A stretch of 64,000 nt of DNA from Methylotenera sp. GTDB taxonomy: Bacteria > Pseudomonadota > Gammaproteobacteria > Burkholderiales > Methylophilaceae. The stretch lies in assembly GCA_002928535.1 (NCBI GenBank), contig PERG01000005.1, positions 53,484-117,483 of the forward strand, read 5' to 3'. The translations under genes and the position numbers were made by a program. Below the pieces are notes generated by a model that saw nothing but the letters and a program-made list of their open reading frames with translations, made no database searches and was not told where the DNA came from. This document shows positions 8,943 to 22,096 of the stretch, in pieces. Position 1 is the first letter of the stretch; the number at the start of each line of letters is the position of its first letter.

Positions 8943-11345
8943 ATGCTGAAAAGCCGACTGTTAGCCGGCGTCACAGCTGTTCTTTTTTTATGTAGTCTGC
9001 GCTGCAATGCCGAAACTGAAGCTATCGCCATCAGCCAACCTGCAGAAGACGAAACAAACGATGAAGTCGTGATCGAAGGCGATAAGCTGGAATTGCATTT
9101 GGATCGCACAATGCGATCTATTGGTAATGCCTCTATTCATCGCGGTTCGCAAGACGTCTATGGCGATCTAATCGAGTATGACGTACAAAATGATGAATTG
9201 CACGTATCGGGCAATGTGCGTATCGAAGTGGGTGATGCAAAACTGACCGGCCCGGATTTGCGTATGCGCCTCTCGGAAAGTATCGGTGAAATGCTCGATG
9301 CATCCATCACTGTCACTAAACCCGCTGTTATGAACCCGCAGCAAATACAGGCGATCAGTGCCGATCAATTCCCCAAGCAGCTAAGCAATTTGCAAAGCCA
9401 GCAGCAGGAAGATGATAATGTGCTATACGACCCCAGCACAAATGACTATGCTCAAGATGCCATGGCATTTAGTACCACGCCCACTTCCAGAAGCGCCCGT
9501 GGAGATGCTGAAGCGATCTTCTTTGAAGGCCAAGATAAAAAGCGCCTTAAAAAAGCGCGCTATACTACTTGCGAAGCCGGTGTAGATGACTGGTATATCA
9601 AAGCCAATGAGATCAATCTTAATGACTTTACCGAATCTGGCACCGCCAAAAATGCCTACATTGAATTTAAAGGTGTGCCTTTGCTCTACACACCCTGGAT
9701 TGGGTTCTCCTACAATAACCAGCGTAAAAGTGGCTTATTAGCACCTACAGTAGGCAGCACCAGCCGTAGCGGCTTTGAAGTACTTACCCCTTTTTATTGG
9801 AATATTTCGCCTAATAAGGATGCTACCCTGGCCACCCGCGCATTAAGTAGACGCGGTGTGCAGCTTCAAGGGGAATTCCGTTATCTGGAAGAGAAGTTTT
9901 CTGGCATTGACAGCCTGGAATATCTGCCTAGTGACAGGCTCACTGGTGAAACCCGTTATTATGCTAACTTGAAACACCAGCATACGCTTGGGGCTGGATG
10001 GAGTGCTGGTTACAGTGTCGAAAAAGTATCTGACGATCAATACTTCTCTGATCTGTCCACCCGCATCACAACGACCAGCCGGATTAACTTACCACAACAA
10101 TTCAATGTGAATTACTCTAATGACGACTGGGCTTTTAGTGGTGTTGCACAGAAATTCCAGACCTTAGACGATTTATCATACCCCTATGAGCGCTTGCCCG
10201 AACTGACACTGAAAGGCGATAAATATTATGGTGATTTCAACACCAAGCTTTATAGCCAATTCGTCGCTTTTGAGATTAACAATAGCGCTCCTACTGTTCC
10301 AACTGGGATGCGCACTACGCTATATCCAAGTATTAGCTTACCCATCAATCGTCCTTATGGTTATGTGGAACCAAAAATAGGTATCCATCATACAAACTAT
10401 AGTTTGGATAACGTGGCCAACGGATTGGAGTCCCAGCAGCGCACATTACCCATTTTTAGTGTAGATAGTGGCTTATATTTTGATCGCGACTTCAAAGTGA
10501 TGACACGGAACTATTCGCAAACACTGGAGCCTAGACTTTTTTACCTTTATATTCCTGAAAAAGACCAGTCCAACATCCCGGTATTTGATACCAGCCTCAC
10601 GGATTTGAATTTCACGTCTTTATTCAGTGAAAACGAGTTTGCCGGAAATGACAGAATTAACAATGCCAATCAAGTCAGCTTCGCCCTCACAACCCGCATG
10701 GTTGATTCTGATACAGGCATTCAGCGCCTGTCAGCATCTGTGGGTCAGCGATATTACTTTGAAGATCAGAAAGTGTTTTTACCTGGCACTAACCTCAGAA
10801 AAAACAATAGTTCTGACCTGATTGCCGGTTTATCGGCTAATTTAAGAAATAGCTGGGATGTCGATGCCTTCTGGCAATACAATACTGATGACTCCAGTGG
10901 AATTCGAACCACACTGACAAGCCGCTATAACCCTGAACCGGGCAAAACCCTCAACTTAAGTTATAGCTATCGAAAAGATGTTGCAAATGCGGTGACGAGC
11001 TCAAGCCTCACGACCAACACGGGCATCAATCAGGTCGACATTTCAGCCCAATGGCCATTGGGCAAGGGCTGGTATGGGGTAGGCCGCTTAAACTACTCGT
11101 TCCGCGAAAATCAATTGATTGAGTCATTGGCGGGCTTAGAATATGATGCAGGTTGCTGGCAAGCACGTGGTGTAGTGCAACGTGTCGAAACTGCTACTGC
11201 AGATGCCAACTATGCGTTCTTCTTCCAACTTGAATTGGGCGGCCTGGCCTCCATTGGGGCCAATCCGCTATCGGTTATCAGGCGAAATGTACCAGGCTAT
11301 GTAAGTTCCGGCTTGATTCCGCAAACCCATCAACAACCTTATTAG
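8943..11345 (+). CDS. lptD: LPS assembly outer membrane protein LptD
   Basis: The outer membrane beta-barrel that inserts lipopolysaccharide into the outer leaflet, with LptE plugged inside it. A signal peptide ends at about residue 23 (CNA-ETEA), followed by an OstA/LptA-like beta-jellyroll (about residues 45-130) and the large C-terminal barrel to residue 800. The mature protein appears to have only two cysteines, one in YTTCEAG and one in AGCWQ. They match the C173 and C725 positions of E. coli, enough for one interdomain disulfide. It starts the lptD-surA-pdxA-rsmA-adk run, and its partner lptE lies at 18.5 kb. Confidence 0.96.
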   Translation: MLKSRLLAGVTAVLFLCSLRCNAETEAIAISQPAEDETNDEVVIEGDKLELHLDRTMRSIGNASIHRGSQDVYGDLIEYDVQNDELHVSGNVRIEVGDAKLTGPDLRMRLSESIGEMLDASITVTKPAVMNPQQIQAISADQFPKQLSNLQSQQQEDDNVLYDPSTNDYAQDAMAFSTTPTSRSARGDAEAIFFEGQDKKRLKKARYTTCEAGVDDWYIKANEINLNDFTESGTAKNAYIEFKGVPLLYTPWIGFSYNNQRKSGLLAPTVGSTSRSGFEVLTPFYWNISPNKDATLATRALSRRGVQLQGEFRYLEEKFSGIDSLEYLPSDRLTGETRYYANLKHQHTLGAGWSAGYSVEKVSDDQYFSDLSTRITTTSRINLPQQFNVNYSNDDWAFSGVAQKFQTLDDLSYPYERLPELTLKGDKYYGDFNTKLYSQFVAFEINNSAPTVPTGMRTTLYPSISLPINRPYGYVEPKIGIHHTNYSLDNVANGLESQQRTLPIFSVDSGLYFDRDFKVMTRNYSQTLEPRLFYLYIPEKDQSNIPVFDTSLTDLNFTSLFSENEFAGNDRINNANQVSFALTTRMVDSDTGIQRLSASVGQRYYFEDQKVFLPGTNLRKNNSSDLIAGLSANLRNSWDVDAFWQYNTDDSSGIRTTLTSRYNPEPGKTLNLSYSYRKDVANAVTSSSLTTNTGINQVDISAQWPLGKGWYGVGRLNYSFRENQLIESLAGLEYDAGCWQARGVVQRVETATADANYAFFFQLELGGLASIGANPLSVIRRNVPGYVSSGLIPQTHQQPY

Positions 11346-11355
11346 AGTAACTATT

Positions 11356-12654
11356 GTGCGTATTTTTATACCAATCTTATTATTAGCCTGCACTGTTTTA
11401 ACGCCGCTGAAAGCCATTACTGCTGAAGTGACCAAGATGGACCGCATCGTGGCTGTGGTTGACCAAACCGTTATTACTGAGCAGGAACTGGAAAGTCGCA
11501 TCCGAACCGTAACGGCACAGTTTAAAAAACAAGGCACAGAATTACCGGAAGAAAGTGTGCTGCGCCGGCAAATCTTGGAACGTTTGATTTCAGATACCTT
11601 GCAACTACAATATGCCGCGCAAACAGGACTGAAAGTTGAGGACAGCCAGCTTGACCGCACAGTCGAGCGAATTGCTGAGCAAAATCAAATGACTTTGACT
11701 GAGTTTGGTGAAGCGCTGGCTAACGATGGCGTCAGCATGCGCAAGTTCAGGTCTGATATCCGTAACGAAATTACCATTTCCCGCCTACGCGAACGTGAAG
11801 TTGATAGCCGCGTTACTGTCAATGAATCTGAAATTGATAACTTCCTGACAACGCAAGCCTCTAGCAACGAAAATAAGGATGAGTTCGAACTCTCACACAT
11901 CCTGATCCGCACCCCGGAAGAAGGTGCAACTGAAGATATCCAGAAAGCCAAAGCAAAAGTAGATGATGCACTTAAAGAATTACAGGCTGGGACTGCATTC
12001 AACAAAGTCTCTGCCAGCTTTTCTGATGCACCAAATGCATTGGAAGGCGGTTCCCTAGGCTGGAAAAGCGGCGCGCAAATCCCTACGCTATTTTTAGAAA
12101 CACTCAAAAGTATGCAAGTAGGCGATGTCTCACCTGTTTTACGAAGCCCAAATGGCTTCCATATCCTGAAACTCACTAATAAACGTGGTGCCAGTTCACC
12201 ATTGGTGGTTGAACAAACCCACGCTCGCCATATTCTCATCAAACTTACCGAAATTACTTCCGAGGTGGACGGTAAGCAAAAAATGGATGGCATCAAAGAA
12301 CGCCTGGATAATGGTGAAAAATTTGAAGTTCTGGCTCGGCAGTTCTCGGAGGATGGCTCAGCGTCTAATGGGGGTGAACTTGGCTGGTTAAACCCTGGTG
12401 ACACAGTACCGCAATTCGAAAAAGCCATGAACGAATTACAAATAAATCAGATTAGCGAACCGGTACGCAGTCCCTTCGGCTGGCACATTATTCAAGTACT
12501 TGAGCGCCGTAAACAGGATATGAGCAAGGAAGCCGCGCGTCTTAAAGCCCGCCAGGAAATTCGTGCTAAAAAAGCTGAAGAAGCGTATCAGGACTGGATT
12601 CGTGAGTTGCGTGATCGCGCATATGTTGAATATCGACTAGAGGACAAGTTTTAA
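11356..12654 (+). CDS. surA: Periplasmic chaperone/peptidyl-prolyl isomerase SurA
   Basis: A periplasmic chaperone that escorts outer membrane proteins, including LptD, to the BAM complex. The signal peptide (about residues 1-23) is followed by an N-terminal chaperone domain starting [17 protein letters not shown]. Two parvulin domains follow, opening with [13 protein letters not shown] (about residue 177) and ARHILIKL (about 290), then the C-terminal helix. The start is GTG, 10 bases after lptD, with AGAGTAA upstream. The 432-residue length and order after lptD are canonical. Confidence 0.96.
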   Translation: MRIFIPILLLACTVLTPLKAITAEVTKMDRIVAVVDQTVITEQELESRIRTVTAQFKKQGTELPEESVLRRQILERLISDTLQLQYAAQTGLKVEDSQLDRTVERIAEQNQMTLTEFGEALANDGVSMRKFRSDIRNEITISRLREREVDSRVTVNESEIDNFLTTQASSNENKDEFELSHILIRTPEEGATEDIQKAKAKVDDALKELQAGTAFNKVSASFSDAPNALEGGSLGWKSGAQIPTLFLETLKSMQVGDVSPVLRSPNGFHILKLTNKRGASSPLVVEQTHARHILIKLTEITSEVDGKQKMDGIKERLDNGEKFEVLARQFSEDGSASNGGELGWLNPGDTVPQFEKAMNELQINQISEPVRSPFGWHIIQVLERRKQDMSKEAARLKARQEIRAKKAEEAYQDWIRELRDRAYVEYRLEDKF

Positions 12655-12667
12655 ACTTTCCATAGCA

Positions 12668-13669
12668 GTGAATACCTCACTACCTAGCATTGCCATCACG
12701 GCTGGCGAACCCGCCGGTATTGGGCCAGACTTGTGCGTAATGCTGGCACAGTTACCATTGGCCGCCCACATCGTCGTCATTGCAGATGCAGAAATGCTTC
12801 AAGCGCGTGCCACGCAACTCGATTTACCGCTCACCATCACACCCTATAAAACTGCTGTGAAAAACCTGCACTCAGGTAATGGTAGCCTTACGGTATTGCA
12901 TAGCCCGTCGGCGGCCAGAACCCAGGCGGGCATCTTAGATAAGCGCAATAGTGTGTATGTTCTGGCAACATTGACACTTGCCAGTAAGAGCTGTATGCAC
13001 GGTCAATTCGATGCCATGGTTACCGCCCCGTTACATAAAGGCATTATTAATGATGCCGGCGTCGCCTTTAGCGGCCACACTGAATTCCTGGCAGAGCTAA
13101 CCCACACGCCGCAAGTCGTGATGATGTTGGTTGGTAACAATCTACGGGTTGCCCTCGCAACCACCCATTTGGCACTTAAAGATGTGCCTGCTGCCATCAC
13201 CCCAAAAACTCTTGAAACAACGATTCGCATTCTGCATCAAGATTTGGTACAAAAATTTGGCATAAACAACCCGCGCATGCTGATTGCAGGTTTGAATCCC
13301 CATGCAGGCGAAGATGGTTACTTAGGCCGTGAAGAGATAGAAATCATCAATCCCGTGTTAGAAAAGTTGCGCGCCGAAGGCATGCAACTCATCGGCGCTT
13401 TACCTGCGGATACTTTATTTGCCAAGCATCACCTGTCAAAAGCCGATGCCGTGCTTGCCATGTACCACGACCAAGGGTTGCCGGTACTTAAGCATGCCAG
13501 CTTTGGTGAAGGGGTGAATGTGACTTTAGGCCTGCCCATCATCCGCACTTCAGTTGATCACGGCACCGCACTGGATTTAGCTGGCAAAGGTAATATCGAA
13601 ATAGGCAGCATGCTAGCCGCTATTAACCTGGCAATCACGCTGGCTAACAATAAAATCGCTTCGCATTAA
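12668..13669 (+). CDS. pdxA: 4-hydroxythreonine-4-phosphate dehydrogenase PdxA
   Basis: A cytoplasmic NAD-dependent dehydrogenase of pyridoxal phosphate synthesis that oxidises 4-phosphohydroxy-threonine. The N-terminus [15 protein letters not shown] is diagnostic. The three metal-binding histidines are seen in [26 protein letters not shown] and [12 protein letters not shown]. The GTG start lies 13 bases after surA without a clear ribosome binding site, suggesting translational coupling. The surA-pdxA-rsmA order is widely conserved. Confidence 0.95.
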   Translation: MNTSLPSIAITAGEPAGIGPDLCVMLAQLPLAAHIVVIADAEMLQARATQLDLPLTITPYKTAVKNLHSGNGSLTVLHSPSAARTQAGILDKRNSVYVLATLTLASKSCMHGQFDAMVTAPLHKGIINDAGVAFSGHTEFLAELTHTPQVVMMLVGNNLRVALATTHLALKDVPAAITPKTLETTIRILHQDLVQKFGINNPRMLIAGLNPHAGEDGYLGREEIEIINPVLEKLRAEGMQLIGALPADTLFAKHHLSKADAVLAMYHDQGLPVLKHASFGEGVNVTLGLPIIRTSVDHGTALDLAGKGNIEIGSMLAAINLAITLANNKIASH

Positions 13670-13706
13670 GCGCAAATCATCAAGCTCAGACATTAAACTT
13701 AAATCC

Positions 13707-14492
13707 ATGAAACATATCGCAAAAAAACGCTTCGGCCAAAACTTCCTGACTGATCAAAGCGTAATCAATAGCTTGGTAGAAGCGATATCCCCGAAGGTTG
13801 ATGACCTTATGGTTGAAATCGGTCCGGGATTAGGCGCCCTCACTAAACCTTTATTGAAGCGATTGACTCTGCTTCACGTGGTTGAAGTCGATCGCGACAT
13901 CATTAGCTGGATGCAAAATGAATATTCAAAAAATTCAATTCAAATACACAATGCGGATGCACTAAAGTTTGACTTTTCTAGCTTAGGACAACATTTACGT
14001 GTAACAGGCAACTTGCCGTATAACATCTCGACACCAATTTTATTCCACTTGCTGGATAACATCTCACATATCACTGACATGCATTTCATGCTGCAAAAAG
14101 AAGTTGTAGAGCGCATGGTGGCAGAGCCATCGACAGCAGCTTACGGCCGCTTGAGCGTCATGCTGCAATATCGCCTGCAAATGGAGTATTTGTTTACTGT
14201 ACCGCCCGAGGCATTCGACCCCGCACCAAAAGTGGAATCTGCATTTGTGCGCTGTGTACCACATACCGTATTACCTTATGTCGCTAAAGATGAAAAATTA
14301 TTTGCTCAAGTGGTACTTGCCGCGTTCGGGCAACGCAGGAAAACGCTACGAAATACCCTCAAAAACATACTAAACGACGCTGGCTTCGAGCAATTATGCA
14401 TTGACTCGCAACTACGTGCAGAAAATCTGCATGTCTCTGATTTTGTTAAGATTACAAACTACCTCACAGACACCGTTTCGCCCGATGCCTGA
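13707..14492 (+). CDS. rsmA: 16S rRNA dimethyladenosine methyltransferase RsmA (KsgA)
   Basis: Dimethylates A1518 and A1519 in helix 45 of 16S rRNA, a checkpoint of 30S maturation. The opening KKRFGQNFLTDQSVI, the SAM-binding motif VEIGPGLGALTKPLL and the catalytic NLPYNIS are all present. The 261-residue length is typical. A short hairpin, GCCTGA / TCAGGC, overlaps its stop codon. Confidence 0.96.
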   Translation: MKHIAKKRFGQNFLTDQSVINSLVEAISPKVDDLMVEIGPGLGALTKPLLKRLTLLHVVEVDRDIISWMQNEYSKNSIQIHNADALKFDFSSLGQHLRVTGNLPYNISTPILFHLLDNISHITDMHFMLQKEVVERMVAEPSTAAYGRLSVMLQYRLQMEYLFTVPPEAFDPAPKVESAFVRCVPHTVLPYVAKDEKLFAQVVLAAFGQRRKTLRNTLKNILNDAGFEQLCIDSQLRAENLHVSDFVKITNYLTDTVSPDA

Positions 14493-14507
14493 TGGCATTC
14501 AGGCTGA

Positions 14508-14513
14508 TATAAT
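14508..14513 (+). promoter_or_regulatory. Candidate -10 element for adk
   Basis: TATAAT lies between rsmA and adk, 36 bases before the adk start, with a weak -35. It suggests adk has its own promoter besides read-through from the lptD run. Confidence 0.4.
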
Positions 14514-14540
14514 TCACGCTATTCATTTAATTAAATCTAG

Positions 14541-15206
<666 letters not shown>

Positions 15207-15243
15207 TCACAAAGTAGTGAAATAATCTAAAAATACTTAAACA

Positions 15244-15290
15244 GCAAACCCCAATTAAATTTAGTCATTTTTTTGGGGTTTATTTCGGTT
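15244..15290 (+). terminator. Rho-independent terminator after adk
   Basis: A 9-base stem, aaaccccaa / ttggggttt, with an A/T-rich loop followed by a partly T-rich tail, begins 40 bases after the adk stop. Confidence 0.8.
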
Positions 15291-15298
15291 AGGATCAT

Positions 15299-15494
15299 AT
15301 GAGTAATCTTGCACCACTCGAAGATCATTATGAACGCTAATTAGGTATTTTCTATCTTTACCGCAATAACTTTTCTAACTGCCAGTTTAATCATGGTCAT
15401 TTTTTTACAGACACTATAAATCTGCAAGAAACTGAGTAGATCTACACGACTTGGAAGGCCATTAATAATTTATTTAATGTGAAAGGAAAACATC
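15299..15494 (+). pseudogene. Possible degraded ORF between adk and the SRPBCC gene
   Basis: From an ATG with AGGA before it, one frame reads MSNLAPLEDHYER, stop, then LGIFYLYRNNFSN..., a second stop, then IYTTWKAINNLFN. The text between the two stops looks protein-like, so this could be the decayed end of a gene. I do not recognise a family. It may equally be chance AT-rich spacer, and it also carries the AAAGGA ribosome binding site of the next gene. Confidence 0.2.
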
Positions 15495-15944
15495 ATGTCT
15501 ACCGGCACCGTTAAATTACATCGCGTTTTTGCTGTACCACCTGAGAGAGTTTATCGCGCGTTTCTTGATGCCGACGCCATGGCTAAATGGTTGCCACCAC
15601 ACGGCTTTACCTGTAAGGTGCATCATCTGGATGCCAAAGTCGGCGGCACTTACAAAATGTCTTTCACCAATTTCACCACCGGATTTGTCCATAACTTTGG
15701 CGGCAAATATCTGGAGTTGATTCCGAATCAACTGATCCGGAATACCGACGTTTTTGACGATCCCAATCTATCTGGTGAAATGATTACTACCGTTTCCCTC
15801 AAGCAAGTATCTGTGGGAACAGAGATCAATATCACACAAGAAGGTATTCCTGAGGCTATTCCAGTTGAAGGATGCTATTTAGGCTGGCAAGATTCATTGA
15901 CATTGCTTGCGCAGCTTGTAACGCCTGAAATTCCAGATCAGTAG
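15495..15944 (+). CDS. SRPBCC/AHSA1-family protein
   Basis: A 149-residue START-like helix-grip protein of the Aha1 C-terminal (activator of Hsp90 homologue 1-like) group. The pattern VFAVPPERVYRAFLDADAMAKWLPPHGFTCKV followed by GGTYKMSF and GCYLGWQDSL is typical. Such proteins bind hydrophobic ligands, and their substrate is usually unknown. It has a good ribosome binding site (AAAGGA). It is flanked by terminator-like hairpins and so is probably a single-gene unit between adk and leuS. Confidence 0.8.
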   Translation: MSTGTVKLHRVFAVPPERVYRAFLDADAMAKWLPPHGFTCKVHHLDAKVGGTYKMSFTNFTTGFVHNFGGKYLELIPNQLIRNTDVFDDPNLSGEMITTVSLKQVSVGTEINITQEGIPEAIPVEGCYLGWQDSLTLLAQLVTPEIPDQ

Positions 15945-15984
15945 CACACTAGCTGCTCTAAGCTTCACCAAGCTTTCAGTCCGA

Positions 15985-16001
15985 AAGCCAGACCTTGGCT
16001 T
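15985..16001 (+). terminator. Hairpin after the SRPBCC gene
   Basis: AAGCCA / TGGCTT forms a perfect 6-base stem with a 5-base loop 41 bases after the stop. No T-run follows, so termination is uncertain. Confidence 0.3.
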
Positions 16002-16048
16002 CTCCACAGAATGTGTGGTGCGGCATCGCATTATCCTTATGCCAAAGG

Positions 16049-16054
16049 TATAAT
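16049..16054 (+). promoter_or_regulatory. Candidate -10 element for leuS
   Basis: A consensus TATAAT lies 45 bases before the leuS ATG, with only a weak -35 match at 17-18 bases. It probably drives the long leuS-to-M48 peptidase run. Confidence 0.45.
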
Positions 16055-16093
16055 TCACCACTTATCCTAATCCATTCAATATTTTAAGAATAA

Positions 16094-18541
<2,448 letters not shown>

Positions 18542-18547
18542 AAAGCA

Positions 18548-19060
18548 ATGCAGATCATTCGTGCTTTATGGTTGCGCCGTGTTTATGGCTTGGTACTATT
18601 ACTTACGCTAAGTTTAGTGGCTTGTGGTTTTCAACTGCGGGGTATGGCTGATCTCTCATTCAAGACGCTCAATATCCAGGGCAGCAAGCTCACGCTTTCT
18701 CGAGACCTGCAACAATGGCTTAAAACAAATGGGGTACAGGTTGTAGAAAACGCCGAGAATGCCGAGGCGTTTATAGAGCTGTTAGGTGAAAGTTATGAAA
18801 AGCGTATTCGCTCTTTGAGTGGCCAGGGTTTGGTACGAGAATATGAACTCAACTATCGCGTTTCATTCAGAACACGTGATGCCAGCAGTGCACTTTGGGG
18901 ACCCGAGCAAGTGGTTCAGTCTCGTCGCGATTTTTCTTATAACGATACGGCTTTATTAGGTAAGTTGGAAGAAGAGGAGCGCCTCAATGCTGATATGCGT
19001 AAGGATGCTGTACGCGAGATCATGCGTCGGCTAACAGCGATTAAACCAGCAGCCAAATAA
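18548..19060 (+). CDS. lptE: LPS-assembly lipoprotein LptE
   Basis: An outer membrane lipoprotein that plugs the LptD barrel. A lipobox SLVAC-GFQLRG sits at about residue 26, followed by the typical GFQLRGMADLSFKTLNI start and a central YRVSFRTRD strand. The 170-residue length fits. It lies 6 bases after leuS and 2 bases before holA, the conserved leuS-lptE-holA order, which supports the assignment despite the low sequence conservation of LptE. Confidence 0.93.
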   Translation: MQIIRALWLRRVYGLVLLLTLSLVACGFQLRGMADLSFKTLNIQGSKLTLSRDLQQWLKTNGVQVVENAENAEAFIELLGESYEKRIRSLSGQGLVREYELNYRVSFRTRDASSALWGPEQVVQSRRDFSYNDTALLGKLEEEERLNADMRKDAVREIMRRLTAIKPAAK

Positions 19061-19062
19061 CT

Positions 19063-20079
19063 ATGCGTTTGGCAGAAGCTCAACTTGCAAGTCATCTCAG
19101 TCAGGATTTAAAGCCATTATATGTATTAACCGGCGATGAACCACTGGCCCAGCGCGAATGCCTGGATGCCATCCGCACGGCTGCAAAAATGCAAGGGTAT
19201 GACGAGCGCACCAGTTTAAGCGTAGAGCGTAATTTTAATTGGGCCCAAATTCAAGCCTATGGCCAAACCAGCTCGCTATTTTCTACTCGGCGCCTATTGG
19301 AAATAAACATCCCATCCGGCAAGCCTGGCGTAGAAGGCGGCAAAGCTTTACAGGCATTGGCTGACGAACCTCTTCCCGACGCCACTGTTTTGATCATCCT
19401 GCCGACGCTGGAGCGCGAAGCCAAAAATAGTGCATGGTTCAGTACCCTTGAAAAACAGGCGATCTGCCTCACCTTTAACGAAGTAGAGGCAACGCAATTG
19501 CCGCGATGGATTGCTGCAAGATTGGCGAAACAAAAGCAGCAAGTGAGTCAGGAGACCCTGCATTTTCTCGCTCACCAGGTAGAAGGTAATATGCTGGCAG
19601 CCAACCAAGAAGTACAGAAACTGGGCTTACTCTACCCAGAAGGCGAACTAAGTGATGAGCTGGTACGGGAAGCGGTATTAAAAGTATCGCGTTACGATGC
19701 GTTTCAATTAGGTGATGCCATCCTGGCCGGCGACCCATCGCGCACAGTACGTATTTTGCAAGGTTTGCAAGATGAAGGTGAACAAGCTGTCGCGGTAATG
19801 AACCCACTTATGTGGGTATTAAGACCACTGGTGCGCATCAAGCAAGCGGAGGCGCGCGGAGAAAATATTAACAACGCCATGACGAATGCGCGTATTTACG
19901 GCGACCGCCAATCATTAGTGAAACGCGCCTTATCCAGACTTAGTTTGCGTCAATTGGAAGCGGCCTTGCAGAAACTGGCAGATATCGACAGAACGGCCAA
20001 AGGGGTAATGCAAGGCGATGCCTGGCTAGAGATTTCCCGCCTTTGTTTCGGCTTGGCGCGGGTACGCAGCCGTCAATAA
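19063..20079 (+). CDS. holA: DNA polymerase III subunit delta
   Basis: The clamp-loader subunit that opens the beta sliding clamp. An N-terminal AAA+-like domain begins with LYVLTGDEPLAQRECLDAIR, followed by LIILPTLERE and the helical collar region with LRPLVRIKQA. Like other delta subunits it lacks a functional Walker A. The 338-residue length and position after lptE are canonical. Confidence 0.94.
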   Translation: MRLAEAQLASHLSQDLKPLYVLTGDEPLAQRECLDAIRTAAKMQGYDERTSLSVERNFNWAQIQAYGQTSSLFSTRRLLEINIPSGKPGVEGGKALQALADEPLPDATVLIILPTLEREAKNSAWFSTLEKQAICLTFNEVEATQLPRWIAARLAKQKQQVSQETLHFLAHQVEGNMLAANQEVQKLGLLYPEGELSDELVREAVLKVSRYDAFQLGDAILAGDPSRTVRILQGLQDEGEQAVAVMNPLMWVLRPLVRIKQAEARGENINNAMTNARIYGDRQSLVKRALSRLSLRQLEAALQKLADIDRTAKGVMQGDAWLEISRLCFGLARVRSRQ

Positions 20080-20112
20080 TCGCTGGCATTCGCGCAATCA
20101 ATGGCAAGAAAG

Positions 20113-20118
20113 TATAAT
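20113..20118 (+). promoter_or_regulatory. Candidate -10 element within the proA upstream region
   Basis: TATAAT lies just inside the ORF-track version of proA. If used, transcription would begin near 20124, so the ATG at 20101 could not be the translation start on that transcript. Confidence 0.3.
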
Positions 20119-20139
20119 GACGAGATGAATACTAACGCG

Positions 20140-21396
20140 ATGAATATTAAAGACTATATGCAAGGGATCGGCATTGAGGCACGCCAGGCTTCACGTGCCA
20201 TGGCAGCTGCGGAAACCGAGCAAAAAAATAAGGCCCTCACTGCGATTGCCGATGCCATCGTGCGCGAAAGTGCCGCATTATTAGCCGCCAATAAACAAGA
20301 TCTGGATGCAGCGCGAGCCAATGGCCTGGACAGCGCAATGCTGGACCGCCTGACCTTAACTGAAAAATCTATCAGCAATATGGCAGAAGGTTTAAACCAG
20401 ATTGCCAACCTTACTGATCCTATCGGCGAAATGAGCGACTTCAAGTTCCGCCCTAGCGGTATCCAGATCGGCAAGATGCGCGTACCACTTGGCGTCATCG
20501 GTATCATTTATGAAGCACGTCCTAATGTCACTGTAGATGCTGCCGGCTTGTGCATCAAATCCGGTAATGCGGCAATTCTACGAGGCGGCTCTGAGGCAAT
20601 TCATTGCAATCAGGCCTTGGCAAAACTCGTCCACGAAGGCTTAGCCGCGGCGGGTTTACCTGCAACTGCAGTGCAAGTGGTAGAAACCACCGACCGCGCT
20701 GCAGTTGGCGAGCTAATCACCATGAAACAGTATGTCGATGTTATAGTGCCACGCGGCGGCAAAGGCTTGATCGAGCGTATCTCTAATGAAGCGCGCATTC
20801 CAGTAATTAAACACTTGGATGGAAACTGTCATGTGTATGTGGATGACGAAGCAATTTTAGATAAAGCCTTACGCATATTGGAAAACAGTAAAACGCAGCG
20901 CTTGGGTACCTGCAATACTGCTGAATCCCTGCTAATAGCGCGTTCTGTGGCTAAGGAAATGCTGCCAAAACTGGCTGATATGCTAACGCGCCACGGCATT
21001 GAAATCCGCGGTTGTGATGAGACTTTGGCTTTAGTGCCACAAGCTAAGCCCGCCACGGAAGAAGATTATTACACTGAATATTTGGCAGCGATCATTTCCT
21101 GCAAAGTTGTGGATGGCTTAGAGGAAGCGATTAACCATATCAACCAGCACTCTTCTCAGCATACCGAAGCGATCGTGACTGAGAACTACACCAAAGCACG
21201 CCGCTTCTTGCGTGAAGTGGATTCCAGCAGTGTCATGGTCAATGCGTCTACACGCTTCGCGGATGGATTTGAATATGGGCTAGGTGCAGAAATTGGGATT
21301 TCTACCGATAAGCTGCATGCTCGCGGACCTGTTGGTCTGGAAGGTTTAACTTCGCTTAAATATGTTGTGCTGGGTGATGGTCACGTACGTGCCTGA
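20140..21396 (+). CDS. proA: Gamma-glutamyl phosphate reductase
   Basis: The NADPH-dependent second step of proline synthesis, giving glutamate semialdehyde. An aldehyde-dehydrogenase fold is visible: [34 protein letters not shown]-type sequence, and the catalytic cysteine in [12 protein letters not shown]. Start choice: the ORF track begins at 20101, but family members begin at MNIKDYMQ-like sequence, which is the ATG at 20140. A second candidate is 20125. None has a clear ribosome binding site. It lies between holA and nadD. proB is not in the window. Confidence 0.93.
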   Translation: MNIKDYMQGIGIEARQASRAMAAAETEQKNKALTAIADAIVRESAALLAANKQDLDAARANGLDSAMLDRLTLTEKSISNMAEGLNQIANLTDPIGEMSDFKFRPSGIQIGKMRVPLGVIGIIYEARPNVTVDAAGLCIKSGNAAILRGGSEAIHCNQALAKLVHEGLAAAGLPATAVQVVETTDRAAVGELITMKQYVDVIVPRGGKGLIERISNEARIPVIKHLDGNCHVYVDDEAILDKALRILENSKTQRLGTCNTAESLLIARSVAKEMLPKLADMLTRHGIEIRGCDETLALVPQAKPATEEDYYTEYLAAIISCKVVDGLEEAINHINQHSSQHTEAIVTENYTKARRFLREVDSSSVMVNASTRFADGFEYGLGAEIGISTDKLHARGPVGLEGLTSLKYVVLGDGHVRA

Positions 21397-21441
21397 TTCG
21401 CACAGCTTGTCTAAAAGACTTTTGATTGTAGGTCGTGTAAT

Positions 21442-22077
21442 TTGAAAGCCATTGGACTCTTAGGCGGTACATTCAATCCTGTGCATTATGGCCATCTTCG
21501 CATGGCACAAGAGCTGGCTGAAATGCTCGAGCTTAGTGAAGTCCGTTTTATTCCTGCCGCAATCCCACCCCTTAAAACCTCCCCTGCAGCAAGTGCCGAG
21601 CATCGGGCAAATATGGTTCGACTCGCGATTGAGGATAATCCATTATTCCAGCTGGATACGCGTGAGCTGACCCGCAAAGGTCCATCTTATACGATTGACA
21701 CATTAATCAGCTTGCGCGAAGAGTTAGAACCTGAGACGCGTTTAGTCCTTTTCATGGGAACCGATGCTTTCCGCCAACTCGATAAGTGGCATCGCTGGCA
21801 GGAATTATTGAATTACTGCCATATCGCCCTCGTTCAGCGGCCCCATGCCATTCGTGAAGCTTTGTCCAAAACCTTGGAAGCTTATTTGGCTGCCCATTAC
21901 GCTGAGCAGAATCATGAACTTCAGGACGCTTCATCCGGGTATATTACGATGCAGCCAATGACCGCGCTTGATATCTCTTCCACAGCTATTCGTCAACGTT
22001 TGCAGCAAGGATTATCAGTACGTTATCTTGTACCCAAAAATGTCATTGACTATCTGCAGCAACACGCACTTTATTAG
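21442..22077 (+). CDS. nadD: Nicotinate-nucleotide adenylyltransferase
   Basis: Adenylates nicotinate mononucleotide in NAD synthesis. The nucleotidyltransferase signature GGTFNPVHYGHLRMA carries HYGH near residue 18. LFMGTDAFRQLDKWHRW and the C-terminal ISSTAIR motif complete the site. The start is TTG, fixed by the position of the GGTFNP motif. In many betaproteobacteria rsfS and rlmH follow nadD. Here a phosphoethanolamine transferase gene follows after 19 bases. Confidence 0.95.
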   Translation: MKAIGLLGGTFNPVHYGHLRMAQELAEMLELSEVRFIPAAIPPLKTSPAASAEHRANMVRLAIEDNPLFQLDTRELTRKGPSYTIDTLISLREELEPETRLVLFMGTDAFRQLDKWHRWQELLNYCHIALVQRPHAIREALSKTLEAYLAAHYAEQNHELQDASSGYITMQPMTALDISSTAIRQRLQQGLSVRYLVPKNVIDYLQQHALY

Positions 22078-22096
22078 AAACCGCTAAAGGAGTTTC

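Noticed and set aside
11685-12428. 247-residue minus-strand ORF opposite surA
   Set aside because: It is a frame shadow of surA with Ser/Leu-rich composition and no domain, while surA has full family motifs.
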